Translations under genes and position numbers: made by a program
Notes under the pieces: generated by a model
Database searches by the model: none
What the model was told of the DNA's origin: nothing
The model's input: only the letters and a program-made list of their open reading frames with translations
Assembly: GCF_002994745.2 (NCBI RefSeq)
Contig: NC_037093.1
Coordinates: 17,123,555 to 17,187,554, forward strand
Direction: 5' to 3'
Source of the DNA: Rosa chinensis
Lineage: Eukaryota; Streptophyta; Magnoliopsida; Rosales; Rosaceae
Length of the DNA stretch: 64,000 nt
Shown: piece after piece, positions 33,534 through 44,983 of the stretch
How positions within the stretch are numbered: position 1 is the stretch's first letter
Layout: each line of letters begins with the position of its first letter

Positions 33534-33746
33534 GTAAAACTAAATTGAGATTGGAATTGGTCTACTCATTTCATTTCATAACCCCTTAATATAGGAAGAG
33601 AATTACAATGGAAAGAACAATTACAATGATGACATTAACTACTGATTAGTTCGTAATCCATGCTTATTGATGTTAATCGGTAATTGCTTGATTCTCTCTC
33701 CGTCAATCACTTTGATGAAGGCACACAATATGTTTTTCCTTTAACA
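33533..33746 (-). repeat. 3' LTR of copia element 2
   Basis: On the minus strand it starts TGTTAAAGGAAAAACATATT and ends near CTCAATTTAGTTTTACA. It is about 214 bp and highly similar to 38584-38785, implying a fairly recent insertion. Confidence 0.8.
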
Positions 33747-33942
33747 CTCCCCCTTGTGCCAAGTCAAAGACGAAATGGTGCATGAGTTGTTGCCTCACTA
33801 AAAACCTTGCCAAGTAACAATAAAAACCCTGTGGGACAAAAATACACCTTGGTCGAAGGAAAAGAGCACAACGCACCTTTTACATTTGAGTATGACATAT
33901 GTGTGTTAGACTCCCCCTGACATCTACACCTCCCCCTGATAC

Positions 33943-36900
33943 TTACATTAATCTAGGGAGCTTGGAAAGTCTTCGCATTCCTATGTCTTTCACATGTTTC
34001 TCAAATGTGTCCTTAGGCAATGATTTGGTGAACAAATCTGCCACATTCTCCTCAGACCTTACTTGATTCATTTGAATCTTGAGGAGAGTCTGTTGTTGCT
34101 GATTGTAGGACAACTTTGGCGATATGTGTTTTGTGTTATCACCCTTAATATAACCTAGCTTCATCTGTTCGATGCAAGCTGCATTGTGTTCGTAAATGCA
34201 AGTAGTCTCTTCAGTGGTAGAACTCAAACCACTAGTCCCTCGAATATGTATAATGATAGCTCTTAACCATATATACTCATGAACCATCTCAAGTAGAGCA
34301 ATGATCTCTGAGTGGTTCGAGGAGGTAGCCACAAGGGTTTGCTTGGTTGATCTCCAAGATATCGCCGTGTTCCCAATGGTGAGTACATAACCATTTTGGG
34401 AACGACCTTTATGTGGGTCATAGAGGTACCCAGTATCAGCAAAACCAACCAAAACGTCATTTGGTGTTTCAGTGTAGTGAGTGGCGCTTTCGCCATCAAC
34501 CTTTTCTTTAGGGATTGCAGTTCCATATGCGGTCCCTCTTGTCTCTCTGTAGGGAAAGAACAGTCCCAAGTCAATGGTCCCTTTTAGGTATCGAAGATGT
34601 TCTTGATACCATTCCAGTGATGCTGCGTTGGCGCTGAGCTAAATCTAGCTAACAAGTTCACTAAGAATGCAATGTCTGGTCGAGTAAATTGGGCTAAGTA
34701 CAATAATGCGCCTATTGCACTTAGATAGGGAATTTCAGCTCCCAACACCTTTTCGTCATCTTCCTTTGGACGAAATGGATCTTTCCTTGCATCCAAACTT
34801 CGACCGATCATGGGAGTGCTAGTAGGATGTGCTTTGTCCATGTTATTTCGCCTGACTTTTGGACATACGCAGACTGGTGGATTAGTATTCCACGAACTCG
34901 GTGTTCTAGTTCAAGGCCTAGAGAGAATCGAGTTTTCCCAAGATCTTTCATCTCAAATTCGGATTTCAAGTAGCTCACGGTTTCTCTTGTTTCATCAAGA
35001 GTACCTATTATGTTCATATCATCGACATATACAGCTACAATTGCAAATCCGGAACTTGTTTTCTTTATGAATACGCAGGGGCATACTTCATCATTCTTAT
35101 ATCCCTTCCCAATCAAGTAGTCACTTAGACGGGTATACCACATCCGCCTGGATTGTTTCAATCCCTAAAGTGAGCGTTTTAACGTAATTGCAAACGCACT
35201 CCGTGGTTTAGAGTCACTTGACTTGGGTAATGCAAGGCCATCAGGCACTTTTCATATATATCTCTGAATCTAGATCCCCATAGAGATATGTAGTAACCAC
35301 ATCCATGAGCTGCATTTCCAATCCTTCGGAAATTACTAAGCTAACTAAGTAGTGGAACGTTATAACGTCCATTACGGGAGAGTATGTCTCCTCGTAGTCA
35401 ATTCCAAGGCATTGTGAGAAACCTTGCGCCACAAGGTGAGCCTTGTACCTCAGGACTTCATTCTTCTCATTACGCTTTCTGACAAAAACTCATTTATGTC
35501 CTACAGGCTTTACACTTGGTGGGGTTAGCACTACTTGACCAAATACCTATCTGTTTGTCAGAGAATCTAATTCTACCTGGATTGATTCTTTCCATTTAGG
35601 CCAATCTGCTCTTTGTTGACATTTTTCAACAGAGCGTGGTTCGATATCATCGTGCTCTATAATTCCTTGAGCAACAGTATATATATCATCAATGTGTATG
35701 GAAGATCTTTCTATCAACTCATACGCACTCTCATAATCCTCTGAGATTTCTTTGTTCTCTGGAATCATTTTAAACATCGGAGCGTCCTCCAGTATTGATT
35801 CATGGACATAACTATAATCAGAGACAATCTCATGAGAGGGATTCTATACATTGATGATTGGTTTGTGCCTTACTCACCCTCTTCTTCCTTGGGTGAGTGT
35901 CAATCGAACCAAGTGACCTCCCCCTCTTCCTTAGGGAGCCACGGCCTCAACCACACCTCCACTAAGTGCGGTTGCAGTGCCTCTATCTGCGGCACTGTGC
36001 CCCTTGTTGGGGACTTCTAACCTTGCAGGCACATTTGCAGCTGGTATATGTGATCTCGTCACTTTTACGATATCAGTAAACGCATCAGGCATCGAATCTG
36101 CTACGTTCTGAAAATCGATTATTCTTCTCACTTCACTTTCACATTGTGAAGTGCAGGGATCAAAATGAGACAGAGTGGGAACAAATCACGACAATTCCTG
36201 TCGTTCCCTTGGAAAATCCTTTTTCCTATCTCCCCTTAACGATGGGAAGACTGTCTCATCAAAGTGACAATCCGCAAATCTAGCGGTAGAGAGATCGCCT
36301 GTCAAGGGTTCCAAATAGCGGATAAATGTTGGGAATTTATATCCAACATAAATACTTAATCGTCTCTGAGGACCCATTTTGGTGCGTTGTGGGGGTGCAA
36401 TAGGCACATATACTGCTCAACCAAATATGCGTAAGTGTGAAGTGTCAGGCTCATATCCAGTTACCAACTGGTACGCAGAAAATGGTTAGCTAGCTGTGGG
36501 TCTTAAACGAATAAGTAAAGCTGCGTGCAATATTGCATAACCCCATGCAGATATAGGTAGGTTGGTGCGCATAACCAATGCCCTAGCCACCATCTGTAGC
36601 CTTTTGATGGTGGCTTCTGCGAGACCATTTTGTGTATGCACATGGGGTACAGGATGCTCTACATCGATCTAAATAGATATGCAATAATCATCAAATGCTT
36701 TTGAAGTAAACTCTCCAGCATTATCAAGCCTTATAGACTTGATAGGGTGATCAGGGTGGTGAGCCCTTAAACGTATAATCTGTGCTAGGAGTATTGCAGC
36801 ATTTCTTGTGGACAATAAAACGACATGTGACCAGATTGTCGAAGTATCCACCAGAACCATAAAGTACTTGAATGGTCCGCATTCTGGATGGATAGGTCCA

Positions 36901-37741
36901 CAGACATCTCTTTGTATCCTTTGTAAGAATGGAATGTTTTGTTTTGTATCTTTAGTATAGGAAGGTCTCGATCCTATTTTTGCTAAAGAGCAGGCTTTGC
37001 AAAACGAGTGATGTGCCTTTAAAATAGTCAATGAGGCATAATGGGAGGGAGGTAGTGCGTCTGGTACTTCAGAAAAGCAATGACTGCATTTGAGCAATCC
37101 TAGAACCGACACCTTGCAGTGTGGCAGATTTTTGTCCCATTTTATTTTTCACTCGAAAGAAGGTATGTCCATATAAGTTCGTTAAAATACGGATCATCAT
37201 TTCACGACCGGGGTGCCCTAGGCGGTCATGCCAAAGCCTGCATGAGTCAGTGTCCCACATTTCATTGTTGGTGACAGTATAGGATTCAATGATCCGAATC
37301 GTAGTGAGGTACAGTCCACTAGATTGACTCATAAGTTTCTCTAAGATGTGTTTCCTTCCACAGTCATTAGATGTAATATCAAGGTATTCAGTTCCATTCT
37401 CACGGTGTGTTTTTACATGATAACCGTCGGCACAAATAGCTTTGAAACTTTAACAAGGTTCGATTAGCTCTTGGTGCATATAGAGCGTCTGTGACTTTAA
37501 GTGTTGTGCCATTAGGCAGCAAAAATTTGGCAGTTCCTCGCCCTTTTATTAGTTGTGATAATCCAATCATCATAGTCACAGAGGAATTATAGGCTATTAG
37601 TTCAATGAATAATTGCCTATTTCTTAATATTATGTGGGTAGTTCCACTATCATCTAAGCACTCAAGTTCTCCTCCATTCATTCCTACAAATAAATGAGAG
37701 GTATTTAGAAAATATAACTCATATTCTTTAGAGTATTTCAA
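33943..37741 (-). pseudogene. Copia pol of element 2, broken
   Basis: The protease is at 37400-37741 with CLDDSGTTHIIL. The pre-integrase motif LWHDRLGHPGREMM is near 37200-37240. The integrase (36669-37112) has SIRLDNAGEFTSKAFDDY. RT is in pieces (34584-35777) with intact AVYVDDMNIIG and DVVTTYLYGDLDSEIYMK. RNase H (33943-34569) has AISWRSTKQTLVATSSNHSE and ends ENVADLFTKSLPKDTFEKH. The RT active site is intact, unlike that of element 1, but several frameshifts and stops separate the domains. Confidence 0.85.
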
Positions 37742-38047
37742 TTTGCGTAGAATGGTATTCTTTTCATTCTAATAATTTTTTTCTAGATGTATTGCTTTAC
37801 ATTTTTATAGTGCTATTTCGAACCATGTAAATATGTGTATAGAAATAAATTTGAATAAATTCAGTGCTTCAGAATAAAATTCGAAATTTATTAATAAGCC
37901 AACGATAAGCAAATCAAGGTCTTGTTCATAAATCTTATTCATCAATCCATGATTGAAAATAAACTTTAAGACCAAACAATAGTCTAATTAAAAATGAGGC
38001 ATTATGCCTTCACAACTATATTTGGAAAATAAAATGAATAAAGCAGA

Positions 38048-38620
38048 TCAGTCAAGATTGAGAGCATCCATTGACTTAGCAAGTTCCTCTTTGCCATTGA
38101 AGTCTGCAACTGTAAGTTTGACGTCTAGGTCATGACCTCCTTCTTCCATATAGTGAGCCTCTTGTTCTTTAGACTCTCTATACCTCTTGTAATTGGCTGC
38201 TACTCTGTTGTTTGCTTGGCAGTTCTTGTACCAATGCCCAATGAATCCACACCTATAGCATGGTTCATTGTCAACTCTTTCCTTTTGCATCTTGTTTCCA
38301 TGATCCCCATGTCCCTTTCCACGTGGTGCATTGTTGCCACGTGGGTAGGGATCAGCACGTCTAAACCCCCTTGCATTGGAGTTATTTCCACCTTTCATTT
38401 TGCCATAATTAGCCTCGGGAATTTTCTTTGTCCCAGTGGGCCTGGCATTGTTATTCAAGAGAATCTCATTTTGTCTCTCAGCCACTTGCAGTAGGCTTAT
38501 CAACTTATTGAAGGTTGTGATTCTTTTGTTGTCATAATCCAACTGACACTGGTTCGCTAGTATAAAAGCTGAATTAGGAAAGGTGTAAAAGTAAATTGAG
38601 ATTGGAATTGGTCTACTCAT
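38048..38620 (-). pseudogene. Copia gag of element 2, N-terminally truncated
   Basis: About 190 residues are open, of which the first dozen (to about 38584) come from the LTR itself. The gag part begins at FPNSAFILANQC, corresponding to the middle of element 1 gag, and includes the CCHC knuckle CYRCGFIGHWYKNC. It ends with an acidic tail. The upstream half of gag is gone. Confidence 0.8.
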
Positions 38621-38845
38621 TTCATTTCATAACCCCTTAATATAGGGAAGGAATTACAATGGAAAGAACAATTACAATGATGACATTAACTACTGATTGG
38701 TTCGTAATCCATGCTGATTGATGTTAATCGGTAATTGCTTGATTCCCTCTCCGTCAATCACTTTGACGAAGGCACACAATATGTTTTCCCTCTCCGTCAA
38801 TCACTTTGACGAAGACACACAATCACTTTGACGAAGGCACACAAT
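38584..38845 (-). repeat. 5' LTR of copia element 2 with a triplicated end
   Basis: It matches the other LTR up to about 38785. The terminal TTTAACA is then replaced by repeats of a unit of about 33-43 bp (CTCTCCGTCAATCACTTTGA, starting 38747 and 38790, plus a shorter copy at 38823). Confidence 0.75.
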
Positions 38846-38964
38846 GTAATTAATAGTGATCAAAGGTGGATCCAGAATTTTTTTTTTAAAAGTCGAGTAA
38901 GACTAAGATTTGAAACTATTATCCAGTTTGGAAAGAAAAAGACATAACAAAAAGCAATGACAAT
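38843..38964. repeat. Right copy of the ~122-bp direct repeat flanking copia element 2
   Basis: AATGTAATTAATAGTGATC ... AAGCAATGACAAT is the counterpart of 33411-33533. A normal copia target duplication is only 5 bp. Confidence 0.85.
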
Positions 38965-39289
38965 AAGTTGTTTTGAAATACTTTCATGCATATAAATGTA
39001 ACGGTATTTACTTTTCTATTCTTTTACAGTTTTACTATACAAGTGGTCGACTTTTCTGTATAGTGGCGTAGCTAGAAATTTCAACTAGGAGGGTCAAAAC
39101 ATAAATAGCTATTACATTGGAAAAAAAAATCATTTAATAATTACATAATTGTTTTGTACCTAGTTTGAGAAATTACCTAATTTAGATTGATTTATTGGAG
39201 AATATCAATGTAATTTCCTTTGTATTAATTGAAATTGAAAGAGGAATGCATCGAACAAATAAAACTGAAAATAGAGAGATTATGCATTT
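38965..39289. other. HDR intron 2 sequence, AT-rich
   Basis: No gene is seen. GTGGCGTAGCTAGAAATTT at about 39063-39081 resembles the repeat-like word at 63452 (GGGGCGGAGCTAGAAAC) and may be the end of another transposon. Confidence 0.35.
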
Positions 39290-40195
39290 AGTTTTTTTTT
39301 TTTTTTTTTAATATGGTTGATTTTATTAATAATCAAGCCATGAAAACATGCCAGAGTCTAACAGAACTTACATAATGTTCCAGGACAATCTAAGCCACAA
39401 CTAAACTCATTAAGATCTAAAGGGACGCTCGCTGAACAACAAGCCTAAAACTACGCAAGAATAATCTCACCCTCTAAGGAAAAAATATTCATCTAGTATA
39501 ATCTCTGCCAAGCATGCAATTGTGGTATAAATATAAACTAGAAATGTGTTAGAAAAAGCATATAGAAATAGCCCCTATTGCAAAGGCTTGAGTCCAGAAT
39601 GTCTTATTTGGTTGAACCCTAAACAAGTACTTGCTCCTTCCCCTTGGGGTCCGAGCTAGTACTTGCCTCAGAGTCTTCAGCATCCAACAACCTCGGCATC
39701 AGGTTTGTCCTCTTGCTTTCCAATTGTCCATCATGAACCTTGGGCTTGTTCTTATGACCCCTAGGGCGACCCTTCTTCTTCAGAGTATTCCCAATAGTAA
39801 CCGAGATCTCCACAAGGTCACCAAGATGAAATTCATGAGGTATCACCGCCAAGCTAGGCTTTAGCCGCTTCTCCAAGCTCCATTCACCCTGGCACCATTT
39901 GCGCACCCCCAAAATTGTGCTTCTTGTAGCATCAGGCCACCTGCAGTAGGAGATGCAGGCCCACCAGTCCCCACTTAGGCCTTCAAGCCCCACTAGTCTA
40001 GCATCTGCCCCCTCAACTCCAAGAGGCCCAATCTCCAGCAACCCCTCATCATCGAGCTCCAGTCCAGCATTAGCTACACACGGCCCAAACTCAAGCAGCC
40101 CCTCATCCCGACCCAAACCCACCTCCACCCTCGATCCAAGCCCACTACCCCCCGGCCCAGCAGGGAACCCTAATATTCAATCAATCAACAATTAG
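39290..40195 (-). mobile_element. LINE-like retrocopy with poly(A) tail, minus strand
   Basis: A T-run at 39290-39310 on the plus strand is a poly(A) tail on the minus strand, preceded by TTGATTATTAATAAAATC, typical of plant LINE 3' ends. Upstream on that strand a 169-codon frame (39619-40128) includes KKKGRPRGHKNKPK and a W/C-bearing RKWCQGEW stretch, in the style of LINE ORF1 C-termini or chimeric retrocopies. No RT is present. The identity of the protein is not certain. Confidence 0.45.
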
Positions 40196-40783
40196 AATGA
40201 GAATTTGAGAAGGGTCAGCTCGCCCCATACTCCCTACACCCATGCCTATGCACTTGCATGTACTGAAAATCAGGGGCAAAGCGAATGATAGAAAATTAGT
40301 ACCATCCACTAGTACAATGAAGCTCAATTATTCCAAGAATCTGCATGACTACGTAAACTCCTTTTTGTCAATGCACTCAATTGTGATACTTCGGAATATT
40401 CTATAACCTGGCGTAAAACGGCATAAGCTAATCTAGCTATAATTTTACTAGCAAAGGCCATAGCGCATGTGTAGGCTAAGTTAGCCATAATTTTACTAAA
40501 GGCCACTCCAAAACGAAGTATACTTGATCAAAATAATTCCTCCAGGATCCCAAATACAAAATCTTCTGTTCTTTAGGCCCGGCAGACTAATCCAAAGTAG
40601 AGCCCAGATAAGGCAAACACACCATTTGGCTTCGAATCTCATTAATTGACTCTTAATACATAACTTTCGTTGTTAATTTCTTTTTTAGGGATTTCGATCG
40701 ATTTCATTGTTAACTTCATTGTTAATCCCCCTCTCAGTTATCATTACTTGGATAATAAATTAAATTAAGATGAATATTGGCAG
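40196..40783. other. HDR intron 2, 3' portion
   Basis: No gene was recognised. A short internal near-repeat GCTAATCTAGCTATAATTTTAC / GCTAAGTTAGCCATAATTTTAC (about 40426 and 40476) is present. It ends with the acceptor ATTGGCAG at 40783. Confidence 0.45.
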
Positions 40784-42506
40784 CGGTTGGACGAGATGGA
40801 GGTGAAGAGGGTCCCGAAAGAGGAAGGGAGGAAGCAATTTGAGGTAGTGGACAAGGGTGATGTGGTCATTTTACCTGCCTTTGGAGCTACAGTGGATGAG
40901 ATGCTCATCTTGAGTGACAAAAATGTTCAAATTGTGGACACTACCTGCCCTTGGGTTTCAAAGGTAGTTTTTTTTCCCCTCAAAAGTGAAAAATAAAAAT
41001 GGGGTCTGGTAATGTCATCTGGGTCTCTTTGTTGTATGAAGGTTTGGAATACTGTAGAGAAGCACAAGAAAGGGGAGTACACTTCAATTATTCATGGTGT
41101 ATATGATCATGAGGAAGCTGTAGCAACTGCTTCATATGCTGGAAAATACGTTACTGTGAAAAATATGGATGAGGTATAAGTTTTTTGTACTTTGTCAATA
41201 CCTGTTGGCATTATCAAAACTTTCAGCTTTCTTTCTGTTAGTGAAGGTACAACTTTGATTTTTGTTACAGGCATCGTATGTGTGTGACTATATTCTTGGT
41301 GGTGAACTTAATGGGTCTAGCTCAACTAAAGAGGCATTTCAGGAGGTGCAATTTTGTTGTTCTTGCTTGCATGAACTTTGCTGCTATTTTGGGGTTCATG
41401 TAGGGTGTTACTGTTTTATTGGCTTTGAATGCAGAAATTTAAGAAAGCAATTTCATCGGGGTTCGATCCGGACAAAGATCTGGTTAAATGTGGGATTGCA
41501 AATCAGACTACAATGCTCATGACTGAGACAGACAGCATTGGTTAGTTTTATAATGTTGGTTCATCTTCGAGAACAAATGATTAGTTGCATACTAGCTTTA
41601 ACTTCATAACAATATTAATCCAACAGGAAAACTAGTAGAGAATACAATGATGCGCAAGTATGGAGTGGAGAATATCAATGACCACTTTGTGAGCTTCAAC
41701 ACAATATGTTATGCGACTCAGGTAAGTTCTTTCTTAGTTTATGGTCTTTCTTGTCTGATTTCTAGCTAGTTGGGTTTATCCAAAGTTTGTATGTTGTTAA
41801 ACATTGTGTACATAACTTTTCTTTCACTATCTAGCTTGTTTACAGATTAGCTTGAAAGCAGTGTCTTCATCATAGAGCTATGCATACGATTTTTTTTAAA
41901 ATGCTATTATAAGACTTAAAAGGTGTTATGCCTGTTTTTCTGACAGGAGCGACAAGATGCAATGCTCAAGCTAGTTGAGGAAAAGCTGGATTTTATATTA
42001 GTTGTTGGAGGGTGGAACTCAGATAACACCTCTCACCTACAAGAGATGGCGGAACTTCGCGGAATTCCCTCGTATTGGATTGATAGTGAGGAGAGAATAG
42101 GCCCTGGAAACCGAATAGCTTATAAACTCAAAGTGAGTTTTTGGAGACATGATGTTCTATTTTTTGTTCTGGATTAAAAGATCAGATTCAGTTCTATTTT
42201 TCCGTGGCTCTTGCGCCTGTTGTAATTTGTTTATTACATATTTGTTATAGCACGGCGAGTTGGTTGAGAACGAAAACTGGCTGCCTGAGGGTCCTGTGAC
42301 TATTGGTGTGACATCTGGTGCCTCTACTCCGAATAAGGTATTTTTCCTCGTTGTGGATGATGCTCCAGACTTTGAAGTGCTGTCACTGCAAGTACGTGAA
42401 ATTTCCTAAATCATTTTATCTTCATATTTTCTAGGTTGTTGAAGACGCCCTTATCAAGGTGTTTGATATCAAGCGTAAAGAGGCCCTGCAACTACTCATA
42501 ATGTAG

Positions 42507-43060
42507 GTTGGGCATGACTAGACATAGTTCTTCGTGATTCTAATGGCCATTTTATGTGCGTGTTTGCATTTCCCTCGATGTTTGTGAGTTTGATTGCTGC
42601 TGAGATCCTTGTGGTAATTGAGGCCGTTGAGCTTGTTTGGGTCCGGAAATGGCATCATCTTTGGCTAGAGACGGATTCCATATATGTTGTTCATCTTCTC
42701 TCTTCATCATCTAGTGGTGTTCATTGGTAGTTTTGTACTTAAAGTTGCAATGGGGCAACTGTCTATCTCTCCATATATTGAGAATGTAACTGCTCATGAT
42801 GAAAAATCTTGGTGGTCCTCCTTTCCTGAGTTCGCTGTGGCGCCTTTTAGGCAGCTGGCTCCCTTTCTCCAATGTGTTTGAAGGTTGTTGTTCTGTCGTA
42901 TTACTTTAGTTCGTCTTACTGTCATTGTTCTGCTGTACATCTACTTGGTTCTCGTCAGTTTTTTCATGCTAGGATCTGCCGTCACGGCATGTACTCGGTT
43001 CTCTGTTCCATTAATAAAGCAGCCTTATTTTCTTCTTTTCTTTAAGAAAGAAAGACTCGA
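42507..43060 (+). pseudogene. LINE RNase H 3' fragment immediately after HDR
   Basis: The translation (frames mixed) contains NVGWA, VLRDSNGHFMCVFAFPS, AEILVVIEAVELVW and LWLETDSIYVVHLL, which are the conserved blocks of the RNase H (RVT_3) domain at the end of plant LINE ORF2. It ends near CCATTAATAAAGCAG, a LINE-style 3' end. Its first recognisable codons overlap the HDR stop codon. Confidence 0.65.
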
Positions 43061-43615
43061 CATATTTCACAGTACTAATTTATTGTCTAAAGTATTTGGT
43101 TAACTGAATCAAGTTCATCTTGTTCAAAGTTTAAATTAGGACTTCATTCTCATCTTTGCCCTCCAAAGGAAAATTTTGAAATAATTCATGGTCTGTCGAT
43201 TGAAATGATGTGATGCTAAAGAAACAAAGAAAGAGTGCTAGCCAAACCAGTGTAAAAGAATGTTACAATTTTCCAATACTATAATATATAGCTGTTACAT
43301 ATATGTATGACAAGTTCTAATGGTGGAGAAACAACTGTACATAGATAAGAGAAATGTTCTTACGACTTGGACTTTATACCAGAAAGCACAAGGCCAAGGG
43401 TATATAATGCTTCTATGTATACATCCAGAAAATCAAATTCAACTGCTCTGCTTTGCCTATGTGTTGAATTCTGCTTCAAAAAATAGTTTTGGATGAAGAA
43501 AGGTAAATAAACTGCTCCTCCATTCTGTTCTGGATAAAAAATAGTTTGATGTATATCCTTGTTTGGAGTGGACAATCATTTAAAGTGGTATCTGGCATTT
43601 TCTTCAGAATTCAGA
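43061..43615. other. Convergent spacer between HDR and CCS1
   Basis: No gene is seen. It should contain the 3' untranslated region of CCS1 (minus strand). The open frame at 43360-43575 on the minus strand has no recognised similarity and lies where that UTR is expected. Confidence 0.5.
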
Positions 43616-44952
43616 CTAGCCACTAGTGCTATCAGATTGCTTGGAAAGAGATGAATCAATCAATTCAGGAACCCGATCAAGCAAGCGATTCATCTCTTCT
43701 GGAAATTCACCCTTTGCTCGATTAGTTTTTCCTCCTACGACCACTGCTGTTCCATCTTGTAAGGCCCATATCTTTGTCGAGCAGAGGAGAACAAGCAACA
43801 AATGAATGGCTACTTTAGGCAAGCAGATGAATACTGGCAACAATACTTATAACAAATCACAGAAACCAATACCAACATAACATCAAGGCACTCTTAAATT
43901 GAAAAGGTTATTCATGCTGGAAATGGATGTTTAGCACCAATTATAGTATATATCAACCACCAGGTGAAGTGCACAAGATTCCAGAAAAATTACAGATAAT
44001 TTTGTTTATAAAACATAAGGAGAAGTTCTTGAAGCAAATCAATTTATTGAGACAAAATTAAATGCAACAATGAAAAGCATATTGTAATCAATGACGCATA
44101 TAAATAATGAGTGGCCTAAGTTTTGAAACCAAATGTAATATAGTTGAACCTTCAGCAGAACTGGTGTACATGTTTCAAGTTTATAAACAAACATTTTATA
44201 CGATGTAAATTCTCACCTGTGAATGAGATAGAAAACTGATGCAAGTTGTGAGCATTAGAGCACCGAATCCAGCATATACAACCGGCACTCCCGGGTCAGT
44301 CTGATAAGGAAAATTTTAGTTTCAAGGCTCAATGAATGGAGGTCAAGAAAGTTCTATAGGGTTTTGTACAACAAATTTTTAGTCATCACCTTCAGGGCAA
44401 GACCGCTACTCCCAATTGCATCTACAATAGTAATTTTGGAGCCATCGATTTCAATTGGAAGCTTGGAACTTGGTCGTCGAACTCCAACAAATTTCCCTTC
44501 TTGATCATACAGGACAATTGATTGTAGATCTCGCAAAAGCATTGATCTGAAATTTTGAAGGAAAAATTAGTGTACATAAGTAACAACTGAGAACAACCTA
44601 TTAGCAATAATGGTGAGTGATGTTGTAACTTGAAAAGCTATCATTTTATACACTTCAATTTACTGAAGCCAAAACACTTTAGATAACCCAAAACACTGCC
44701 AAATAAATCTTCTCGACAGTACTCCCTTTTATTTCCGTTTTCCAGGGTGAAGGGTGGTGGAAATGAATTAACCTCTAGAAGAGTCTTAATCTAAAAGCCT
44801 TAGGTAGTTGTCTAAAACATCAAGAAGAAAACAAGTGGAAGTTAACCGTCCAAATTCATTTGGGTGCGTGTGTTTGGTGGGGGTGGTAAGACAATGGCTT
44901 CCCATTTGGGAGGTCATGTTGTTCGAGCCCTATCAAGGGTGGAGAGGGGTGG

Positions 44953-44983
<31 letters not shown>

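Larger units (their letters stand above)
33533..38845 (-). mobile_element. Ty1/copia element 2 in HDR intron 2, 5' gag and primer site deleted
   Basis: LTRs at 33533-33746 and 38584-38845 flank a minus-strand copia body. The order from right to left is gag, protease, integrase, RT, RNase H. The polypurine tract GGCACAAGGGGGAG (minus strand, 33747-33760) precedes the 3' LTR. At the 5' side the LTR abuts the middle of gag (FPNSAFILANQCQLDYDNKR), so the primer site and the N-terminal half of gag are missing. The body is closely related to copia element 1 but less decayed. It lies antisense to HDR. Confidence 0.88.
21123..42506 (+). pseudogene. HDR: 4-hydroxy-3-methylbut-2-enyl diphosphate reductase (HDR/IspH), ten exons, exon 1 frame-broken
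   Basis: HDR is the last enzyme of the plastid MEP pathway, a 4Fe-4S reductase making IPP and DMAPP. Exons: 21123-21386, 33178-33374, 40784-40963, 41042-41173, 41271-41345, 41435-41540, 41627-41721, 41947-42132, 42251-42337, 42435-42506. All junctions are GT-AG and phases match. The three cluster cysteines are in [10 protein letters not shown] (exon 2), DTTCPWV (exon 3) and NTICYATQ (exon 7). Active-site IIHNP, YDHEE and SGASTPNK are present. From DAKVFRKNL onward the protein is complete. In exon 1 the ATG frame hits TGA at 21306, while the conserved frame (VRCSGDSDIFDAKVF) is offset and has TAG at 21236-21238, so the transit peptide is not joined to the enzyme. Introns 1 and 2 are 11.8 and 7.4 kb and full of transposons. 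The last residues (QLLIM) are atypical. It is a recent pseudogene, a null allele, or an intact gene with an assembly error in exon 1. Confidence 0.9.

Noticed and set aside
41262..41522. Open frame of 86 codons read straight through HDR introns 5-6
   Set aside because: Only the first part is HDR coding (exon 5). The continuation crosses a GT donor and loses homology.
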